From: Candidatus Roizmanbacteria bacterium
GTDB taxonomy: Bacteria; Patescibacteriota; Microgenomatia; UBA1406; GWC2-37-13
Direction: 5' to 3'
Length of the DNA: 8,326 nucleotides
Assembly: GCA_026395475.1 (NCBI GenBank)
Contig: JAPLYQ010000049.1
Location: 1 to 8,326, forward strand
Shown here in pieces: positions 1-5,224 of the stretch; positions within the stretch are counted from its first letter, which is position 1; each line of letters opens with the position of its first letter. The notes below the pieces were generated by a model. The model saw only the letters and a list, made by a program, of their open reading frames with translations. It did not search any database and had not been told where the DNA came from. Position numbers and translations under genes: made by a program.

Positions 1-1653
1 ACAAAATTGCGTTTGCTGTTTTTCGGCTTTCTTGCAGTATTTTGCATAGTTATCTTGCGGCTTTTTTATATTCAGGTGCTTCATCCTGACCTTCAAAGAG
101 ATTACCTTTCTACACATAAACTTCAACCTGAACGAGGAAAAATCTATGATAGAAATGGAGAACCCATCGTCATGAATCAAATTCTCTATCATCTTTTTTT
201 TGAACCACAGCTTATTAAAGAAAAAGAAAAGACAGCACTTTCTATTGCTAATATCCTCAAGGTAGATGAGGCGAGTATTTCAAGTAGAATTGATCCTACA
301 AAAACATGGACTTCAGTATTTGGAAGTATTTCAAAACAAGATAGAGACTCGATTCTTAAACTCAATCTGCCTGGAATGGGTTTTGATGAGCAATGGAGTC
401 GCTACTATCCTGACGCATCAATCGCAGCCCACCTTGCAGGATTTGTAGGAAAAAATGATGACGGAATAGATGTTGGTCGCTCGGGAGTTGAGGGTTTTTA
501 CGATAAAGATCTGGGAGGATTGCCAGGACTTATTCGGTCGGATTTAGATCCAGAAGGAAGACCAATTTTTCTTGGGACACAGGAGCGTATTGATCCTGAA
601 AATGGACGAGATCTCTATCTTACTATCGATAAATCTGTACAAATGTTGGTGAAAGAAAAGTTAGCGGCAGGTTTAGAAAAATATGAAGCAAAAGAAGGGT
701 GTGCAATTATTGCAAATCCAAACACCATGGAAATACTTGCGCTTAGTTGTCTTCCAGATTATGATCCGGATACCTACTATAAATTTAGTAACGGGGTATT
801 TCGTAATGCTGCAATTTCTGATGCATATGAACCAGGGTCAACATTTAAACCGTTGATTATGGCGGCAGGTATTGAGGCGGGACTTATAAAGCCAGATACC
901 ATATATGACGAAACGGGTCCTGTAACGGTTGGAGAGTACACGATTCGCACATGGAATAATAGTTATGAAGGGAAGATAACTCTTACTAGAGCGCTAGAAA
1001 AGTCAAGCAATGTTGCAATGGTTTATGTGGGATCTAAACTTGGGAATGACAAGCTTTATAACTCTATTATTCAATATGGATTTGGTGCAGAAACCCATAT
1101 TGACCTGGAAGGTGAAGCGTCAGGATTTTTAAAGGCAAAAAAAGATTGGTACCCAATAGACTATGCTACAGCCACCTTTGGTCAGGGTCTTGCAGTGACT
1201 CCTATCCAAATGATAACTGCTTTTTCCTCCATTATTAATGGTGGAAAGCTTATGAAACCTTATGTTGTAAAAGAATTAAAAGGAGAAAGTACTCAAAAAG
1301 TTGATCCTATTTTTGAACGTCAATTAATAAGTAAAAAAACAAGTGATTATTTGAAACAAATGCTTCTTTCTACCATTGAAAACGGAGAAACAAAATTTTT
1401 AAAACCTCAAGGATATCAAATAGGAGGAAAAACGGGAACTGCTCAAATTCCAATTGAAGGACATTATGATGCAACAAAAACAATTGCCTCATTCATCGGC
1501 TTCTCTCCTATAAAGAATCCTCAATTTATAGGCCTTGTTATCGTAAAAGAACCTAAATCATCACAATGGGGATCTGAAACTGCAGCGCCAATCTTTTTTG
1601 AGATCGCCAAAGAGCTTATAGTGTATTATAATATAGCTCCCGAAGCCCTATGA
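1..1653 (+). CDS. ftsI: FtsI/PBP2-type penicillin-binding protein (septal peptidoglycan transpeptidase), 5' partial
   Basis: This is a class B penicillin-binding protein, a membrane-anchored D,D-transpeptidase that cross-links peptidoglycan on the outer face of the membrane, in this context most likely for division. The frame is open from base 1. The first possible start in the window is TTG at 7, but there is no stop before it, so the true start is probably a few codons upstream. Numbering from TTG 7, residues about 1-24 form a single membrane anchor. The dimerisation domain opens with R43-G-K-I-Y-D-R-N-G51. The transpeptidase domain carries all three catalytic motifs: S278-T-F-K281 (nucleophile S278), S333-S-N335 and K475-T-G477. 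No PASTA repeats follow; the protein ends about 70 residues after KTG. Its TGA stop overlaps the murE ATG by 4 bases, so the two are probably translationally coupled. The family call is secure; FtsI rather than an elongation PBP2 rests on the murE neighbourhood. Confidence 0.93.
   Translation, partial: TKLRLLFFGFLAVFCIVILRLFYIQVLHPDLQRDYLSTHKLQPERGKIYDRNGEPIVMNQILYHLFFEPQLIKEKEKTALSIANILKVDEASISSRIDPTKTWTSVFGSISKQDRDSILKLNLPGMGFDEQWSRYYPDASIAAHLAGFVGKNDDGIDVGRSGVEGFYDKDLGGLPGLIRSDLDPEGRPIFLGTQERIDPENGRDLYLTIDKSVQMLVKEKLAAGLEKYEAKEGCAIIANPNTMEILALSCLPDYDPDTYYKFSNGVFRNAAISDAYEPGSTFKPLIMAAGIEAGLIKPDTIYDETGPVTVGEYTIRTWNNSYEGKITLTRALEKSSNVAMVYVGSKLGNDKLYNSIIQYGFGAETHIDLEGEASGFLKAKKDWYPIDYATATFGQGLAVTPIQMITAFSSIINGGKLMKPYVVKELKGESTQKVDPIFERQLISKKTSDYLKQMLLSTIENGETKFLKPQGYQIGGKTGTAQIPIEGHYDATKTIASFIGFSPIKNPQFIGLVIVKEPKSSQWGSETAAPIFFEIAKELIVYYNIAPEAL
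1627..1632 (+). promoter_or_regulatory. TATAAT -10-like box inside the ftsI 3' end, upstream of murE
   Basis: This is an exact TATAAT hexamer, followed by 17 bases and then the murE ATG at 1650. No convincing -35 lies at 16-18 bases; TTGAGA at 1598-1603 is 23 bases away. It is the least well placed of the four TATAAT boxes and could be chance inside coding sequence, where it is part of Tyr-Tyr-Asn-Ile codons. It is listed because every exact TATAAT on this strand sits just upstream of a gene start. Confidence 0.3.
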
Positions 1654-2819
1654 TACAAAAAATAAAAAATATCTATCATCTTCTTCAAGCTGTTGTGGCT
1701 AATCTATGGTATGCGTTCCCTAGCCGCGAAATTAAAGTTATAGGTGTTACCGGAACTGATGGAAAAACAACAACCACACACCTGCTTTACCACATTCTTT
1801 CGACTTCAGGAAAAAAAGTCTCAATGCTTTCAACAATTTTTGCGAAAGTTGCTGGTAAAGAATATGACACAGGGTTTCATGTCACAACACCTGATTCATT
1901 TCTTATACAAAAATTATTACGAGCAGCTGTAAAGAATGGCGATGAATATTTTATTTTAGAAACAACTTCTCATGCGCTTGACCAGAACAGAGTATGGGGA
2001 GTTCATTTTGATGCGGCGGTCTTAACCAATATCACACATGAACATTTAGACTATCACAAATCAATTGGGGGATATGCAAAAACGAAGTGGAGACTTGTCG
2101 AAATGGCTCGTATTGCACTTATAAATAACGATGACGAAGTGACAAGACTACAATCAATTAAATCGGCACATATAAAAACATATGGATTAATAAATAAAGC
2201 AGACTATTCACAAGATTTCAAAAAAGAAATAAAAGACTTGGCGGATTTTAATGCTTACAATTATTTGGGAGCATACGGCTTATGTGTAGAGTTAGGAATT
2301 GATGAAAAGTCAATTGTTGAGGCCCTTAAAACCTATAAACTTCCTGCGGGAAGAATTGATATTGTGTATAAAAAGGACTTTATGGTAATTGTGGATTTTG
2401 CTCACACTCCCAATGGTATCTATCGCATTTTGGAAACAGTAAAAAAACAGTACATTCATGGGGAAGGAAGACTTATTCATGTTTTTGGTTCAGCTGGTCT
2501 GAGAGACCATACCAAACGCCCTGCTATGGGGAAGGCAAGTGCAACATTTGCTGATATTTCCTATATTACCGAAGAAGATTATCGCACAGAAGATCCTCTG
2601 AAAATTGCAAAGGAAATTGGTTTAGGTTTTGAAAATAAAAAATATAGCGTAGAGATTGACAGAAAAAAAGCAATCTACACAGCCATAGGAGTAGCAAAGT
2701 CAGGAGATGTAGTTGTCATTACGGGGAAAGGACATGAAAAAAGTTTGTGTCGAGGAACAATCGAATATCCATGGAGTGATATAGATTGTGTTAAAGAATA
2801 TGTTTCAACACTATCCTGA
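1650..2819 (+). CDS. murE: MurE-like UDP-MurNAc-tripeptide ligase lacking the N-terminal UDP-binding domain
   Basis: This is an ATP-dependent cytoplasmic Mur ligase of MurE type, expected to add the third stem residue (a diamino acid) to UDP-MurNAc-L-Ala-D-Glu. The 389 residues are about 100 fewer than typical MurE. The ATP loop G35-T-D-G-K39-T-T comes only about 30 residues in, where E. coli has it after about 110, so the UDP-binding domain 1 is missing. It is replaced by a short hydrophobic helix (residues about 8-24). The central domain has the conserved TTSHALDQ and TNITHEHLDYH stretches, and K146 is in the position of the carbamylated lysine. The C-terminal domain has a GRIDIV segment, DFAHTPNG, HTKRP, and G359-K-G-H-E363. 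The position of the specificity motif DNPR reads E309-D-Y-R312, then TEDP, so the arginine is kept. The start is ATG 1650, overlapping the ftsI stop, with no Shine-Dalgarno. FolC, CapB and MurT are less likely because the C-terminal motifs are MurE-like. Confidence 0.88.
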   Translation: MIQKIKNIYHLLQAVVANLWYAFPSREIKVIGVTGTDGKTTTTHLLYHILSTSGKKVSMLSTIFAKVAGKEYDTGFHVTTPDSFLIQKLLRAAVKNGDEYFILETTSHALDQNRVWGVHFDAAVLTNITHEHLDYHKSIGGYAKTKWRLVEMARIALINNDDEVTRLQSIKSAHIKTYGLINKADYSQDFKKEIKDLADFNAYNYLGAYGLCVELGIDEKSIVEALKTYKLPAGRIDIVYKKDFMVIVDFAHTPNGIYRILETVKKQYIHGEGRLIHVFGSAGLRDHTKRPAMGKASATFADISYITEEDYRTEDPLKIAKEIGLGFENKKYSVEIDRKKAIYTAIGVAKSGDVVVITGKGHEKSLCRGTIEYPWSDIDCVKEYVSTLS

Positions 2820-3534
2820 TCAAAACACCATTTCTTCTTCATTATTTTCGCTCTGTACTTCTGGTTTTACGACAAGAGAAGCGGGAGACATGCGCAAAAT
2901 TCAGATCATAAAAGATTTTTTCCAGATGGGAGATATTGCACCACCAAAAATTGTTATTCTCGAACAAATTCATTCAATCAATGTTGCAACACCCGATCCA
3001 CTTCATTTGGGAGATGTTGAAATATTGGAGGAAGCTGATGGAGTTGTAACAAAAGAGAAGGGTGCATTACTCGTTGTTCGTGTCGCGGACTGTGTACCTA
3101 TTCTTTTCTTTGATCCTGTGGCTGGAGTCATTGGCGCTTCTCACAATGGATGGAGAGGATCAGTAAAAAATATGATGAAAACAATGATTGCTAAAATGGA
3201 AGCGCTTGGTTCACATGCGGTCAATATTCGCATAGCATTGGGCCCAGCAATTGGTGAATGTTGTTATACCGTCGATACTGATAGATACATTCTTTTTATG
3301 GAAGAAATGGAACGATTTGAAAAACTTATTTTCAGACCATATGGTGGCGCTTTCCGACTGAACTTAACTCGACTTAATTATGAACTTGCGATAGAAAATG
3401 GGATTCAAAAAAGTCATATAGAAGTATTTCCATTCTGCACTTCATGTGATAGTGATAGATTTTTTTCTTATCGAAGACAATATAAAAAACACCCAGAACA
3501 GTTTGGCGAAATGATGGGATATGTCATGATGTGA
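2800..3534 (+). CDS. pgeF: PgeF/YfiH-family peptidoglycan editing factor (multicopper-oxidase-like 'laccase domain' protein)
   Basis: This belongs to the YfiH/PgeF/LACC1 family. In E. coli, PgeF cleaves UDP-MurNAc-L-Ser formed by MurC error, keeping L-Ala at stem position 1; relatives also act on purine nucleosides. The 244 residues are close to full family length. The metal/catalytic triad is visible as H58 (in EQIHS), C98 (in VADC) and H115 (in SHNGWRG). The C-H spacing of 17 equals that of E. coli YfiH (C107, H124), and the H-C spacing is close (40 against 36). The C-terminal FFSYRR box is also present. I chose ATG 2800; a GTG at 2788 in the same frame would add four residues (V-L-K-N) with no support. 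The gene overlaps the murE end by 20 bases, and a weak extended -10 look-alike (TGA-TATAGA, 2777-2785) precedes it. Its place beside murE and upstream of murC fits the editing role, though the true substrate is inferred. Confidence 0.9.
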   Translation: MFQHYPDQNTISSSLFSLCTSGFTTREAGDMRKIQIIKDFFQMGDIAPPKIVILEQIHSINVATPDPLHLGDVEILEEADGVVTKEKGALLVVRVADCVPILFFDPVAGVIGASHNGWRGSVKNMMKTMIAKMEALGSHAVNIRIALGPAIGECCYTVDTDRYILFMEEMERFEKLIFRPYGGAFRLNLTRLNYELAIENGIQKSHIEVFPFCTSCDSDRFFSYRRQYKKHPEQFGEMMGYVMM

Positions 3535-3550
3535 CCTTGGAGAGAGACTG

Positions 3551-3556
3551 TATAAT
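3551..3556 (+). promoter_or_regulatory. TATAAT -10 box for the exchanger-like gene (leaderless promoter candidate)
   Basis: This is an exact TATAAT in the 30-base gap after pgeF, with 8 bases between it and ATG 3565. A transcript starting about 7-9 bases after the hexamer would begin at or next to the start codon. No good -35 hexamer lies 16-18 bases upstream (GATGTG at 17). Because it lies outside coding sequence it is a stronger candidate than the boxes inside ftsI and murC. Confidence 0.55.
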
Positions 3557-3564
3557 GAAGAGAT

Positions 3565-4743
3565 ATGAAAATGAATAAAACGGTATATTTTGCTATTTTA
3601 TTAGTGACCGCAGCATTATTGCGATTTGGTCTCATCCCTTTACTTCATCAAGAAAACATAGTACTTCAATGGGTAAGTCTATCCATAATTCTAATCACTG
3701 GTGTTGTTTTTTTACTTCGTGCATCTGCAAAAATTATTGAGGAAACAACAGAAGTATTAAGCGAACGCACTAAACTTGCCGGGGGACTTTTACAATCTCT
3801 TGGTACAGCGTTTCCCGATATGATCTTGGGTATTATTGCAGCTATCATCAGTCTCAATTTGCGATCAACCGATATGATTCGGGCAATAAACTATGCCATT
3901 ATTGCTGCTTCTACCACATTCGGATCAAATATCTACAACATTGCTCATGCTACGTGGTGTATCTATCGTCAGAATGAGTCAAATAAAAAAAACACCTCAC
4001 TCCTTATGTTTCCGGGTATTCCTTCGGGGGGAATGATAACACCCTTCCAAAAACATACTGTGAAACCTCGTCTCCCTGAGCTTGATTCAGCTATTCAGGT
4101 GCTTGTTGCACTTACTATTCTTACAGCATCTGTTGCGGTTAGTATGGTTCTTTTTGGAAGAGTAAATGGTGCAGAGTTTAATGCTTCGGAAGACTTATAT
4201 CAACTTATCCAACCTGTTGGGTTTGTAATTCTTTTTCTTTCAGGTCTTATTCTCTATCTGTTCAGAAAGACACAACGAAAAGAAAGTTCTGTTCCAGATA
4301 TTGCCGAAGCGGAACAGTATTATAGGAAAAATCCAACAGGAGTAGTTTTATTTCATCTTCTTCTTTCTGGAATCATTATTATGTTTACAGCAGAAAGTAT
4401 GGTCTATGCGATTGAGACATTAAGCCATATTGCACACATTCCTCCAGTTATTGCAGGAGTTCTTGCAGGACTTATCGGGTGTTTGGGTGAGATGCTTGTA
4501 ATCCACAACTATTCAATCAATCCAAAAGGAAGAATTGGAGATGCATTAATTGGTGTTGGAATGGACAATATTGTTACCACAGCTGGAGCCGCAATTGTCG
4601 CCATTATGGGAGGAATTTTTCTAGGAGGAAGTTCCCTCATTATTATCTTTGTCCTGATCTTAGGCATTAATACATTGCTCATAGCAGAGGTAAGCAAACT
4701 AAAAAACTATTTTCTTATAAAAGATACAGCTATTGATAGCTGA
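3565..4743 (+). CDS. Sodium/calcium exchanger superfamily (CaCA) integral membrane protein
   Basis: This is a 392-residue polytopic membrane protein built as two homologous halves, as in cation/Ca2+ antiporters. Half 1 has the alpha-1 signature G80-T-A-F-P-D85 followed by G120-S-N122-I-Y-N, close to the family forms GTSxPE and GSNIFN. Half 2 has a degenerate alpha-2: G-C-L-G-E309 with glycine where proline is usual, then G-V-G-M-D334-N335. A hydrophilic loop lies at about residues 136-172, with helices on both sides; about ten membrane segments can be counted by eye. The family fold is well supported, but the ion is not predictable. Two starts compete. ATG 3565 fits leaderless initiation from TATAAT 3551. 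ATG 3571 lies 8 bases after GAAGAG (3557-3562), a possible weak ribosome site. The stop codon lies inside an intrinsic terminator, so this looks like a one-gene unit set into the wall cluster. Confidence 0.82.
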   Translation: MKMNKTVYFAILLVTAALLRFGLIPLLHQENIVLQWVSLSIILITGVVFLLRASAKIIEETTEVLSERTKLAGGLLQSLGTAFPDMILGIIAAIISLNLRSTDMIRAINYAIIAASTTFGSNIYNIAHATWCIYRQNESNKKNTSLLMFPGIPSGGMITPFQKHTVKPRLPELDSAIQVLVALTILTASVAVSMVLFGRVNGAEFNASEDLYQLIQPVGFVILFLSGLILYLFRKTQRKESSVPDIAEAEQYYRKNPTGVVLFHLLLSGIIIMFTAESMVYAIETLSHIAHIPPVIAGVLAGLIGCLGEMLVIHNYSINPKGRIGDALIGVGMDNIVTTAGAAIVAIMGGIFLGGSSLIIIFVLILGINTLLIAEVSKLKNYFLIKDTAIDS

Positions 4744-4749
4744 TTTTTT
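4727..4749 (+). terminator. Intrinsic (Rho-independent) terminator after the exchanger-like gene
   Basis: A perfect inverted repeat, CAGCTA (4727-4732), loop TTGA, TAGCTG (4737-4742), is followed by A and then six T (4744-4749). The 6-bp stem is half G/C, modest but with the correct hairpin-then-U-tract layout. It overlaps the TGA stop at 4741-4743. The T-tract runs directly into TTGTCA, a possible -35 for the next gene. Confidence 0.55.
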
Positions 4750-4773
4750 GTCAGATAGTATTTATGCTACACT
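4748..4773 (+). promoter_or_regulatory. Extended -10 promoter for tspO
   Basis: TG-C-TACACT at 4765-4773 is an extended -10 element (TGn plus a hexamer matching TATAAT at 4 of 6). It ends 8 bases before ATG 4782. TTGTCA at 4748-4753 resembles a -35, but the 14-base spacer is short; extended -10 promoters often do not need one. The placement implies a transcript beginning at or just before ATG 4782. Confidence 0.5.
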
Positions 4774-4781
4774 TTGAGTAT

Positions 4782-5180
4782 ATGAACACTACTTACTCCT
4801 GGTATTCTCACCTTATTAAACCGAGTTGGTCTCCGCCCGCCTGGCTTTTTGGTCCTGTATGGACAGTGCTTTATATTTTGATAGCAATCTCATTTGGGAA
4901 TGTATTTCGCATGGCTTTTCAAAAACAATTAGCATTTATCGTGGTCCTTCCTTTTATTCTGAATCTTATTTTTAATGCTTTATTTACCACAATCCAGTTT
5001 GGATTAAAGAATAATCTTCTCGCTGCTGCGGATATTCTTTTGGTCTTGGGCACCCTCATCTGGGCAATGATTGCTATTTATCCCTATGCACGTTGGATAA
5101 CATATATCCAAATTCCCTATCTTATATGGGTTTCATTTGCCACCATTTTGCAACTTACCGTAACCTATCTCAATAGGTAG
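4782..5180 (+). CDS. tspO: TspO/MBR (tryptophan-rich sensory) family membrane protein, N-terminally short
   Basis: TspO/MBR proteins are small membrane proteins that bind porphyrins, heme or sterol-like ligands; their cellular role is still debated. The 132-residue product shows the family core W7-Y-S, K13-P-S-W-S-P-P19 and W21-L-F-G-P-V-W27, and the C-terminal P112-Y-L-I-W116-V-S-F-A-T121. The last residues, L125 to R132 with Y129, match the loose CRAC pattern. Four hydrophobic helices can be seen (about 22-44, 49-72, 75-99 and 106-129), where the family has five. The first helix normally precedes the WY..L.KP segment, and here only six residues do. An in-frame stop at 4737-4739 rules out an upstream extension. 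ATG 4764 is an alternative start adding six residues, but it lies inside the -10 element, so ATG 4782 is preferred. The family is secure; function is open. Confidence 0.87.
   Translation: MNTTYSWYSHLIKPSWSPPAWLFGPVWTVLYILIAISFGNVFRMAFQKQLAFIVVLPFILNLIFNALFTTIQFGLKNNLLAAADILLVLGTLIWAMIAIYPYARWITYIQIPYLIWVSFATILQLTVTYLNR
5163..5178 (+). repeat. Short perfect inverted repeat at the tspO 3' end
   Basis: ACCTAT (5163-5168), loop CTCA, ATAGGT (5173-5178) form a perfect 6-bp hairpin reaching into the TAG stop codon. It is not followed by a T-run (the next bases are AGGCCACTTT), so it does not qualify as an intrinsic terminator. It could be a weak RNA 3'-end stabiliser or chance. Confidence 0.3.
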
Positions 5181-5212
5181 GCCACTTTCACGTTATTCGA
5201 CAGTCAATTCAG

Positions 5213-5218
5213 TATAAT
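5213..5218 (+). promoter_or_regulatory. TATAAT -10 box for murC (leaderless promoter candidate)
   Basis: This exact TATAAT lies in the 44-base gap between tspO and murC, with six bases between it and ATG 5225. The usual +1, about 7 bases downstream of the hexamer, would be the A of the start codon itself. No clear -35 is present (ACGTTA at a 17-base spacer). The AAGAGA directly abutting ATG is too close to act as a Shine-Dalgarno site. This is the clearest leaderless-promoter candidate in the window. Confidence 0.6.
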
Positions 5219-5224
5219 AAGAGA

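Noticed and set aside
266..448. Short + strand open frame inside ftsI
   Set aside because: It lies wholly within the transpeptidase gene in another frame, has no family motif, and the host frame has clear PBP motifs.
1744..1932. Short + strand open frame inside murE
   Set aside because: It is a shadow of the murE ATP-loop region with no recognisable protein features.
2777..2785. TGATATAGA as a promoter for pgeF
   Set aside because: It is only a partial -10 match inside coding sequence with 14 bases to the ATG; too weak to list as a feature.
3557..3562. GAAGAG as a Shine-Dalgarno site for the exchanger-like gene
   Set aside because: It is only 2 bases from ATG 3565; it would fit ATG 3571 at 8 bases, but no other gene here has such a site, so it is kept only as an alternative.
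3666..3857. Minus-strand open frame opposite the exchanger-like gene (also 4509-4697)
   Set aside because: Both are opposite strongly conserved alpha-repeat coding sequence, with no -10 or family signal; antisense shadows.
5163..5190. Terminator after tspO
   Set aside because: The hairpin is perfect but short and has no T-tract after it, so only an inverted repeat is reported.
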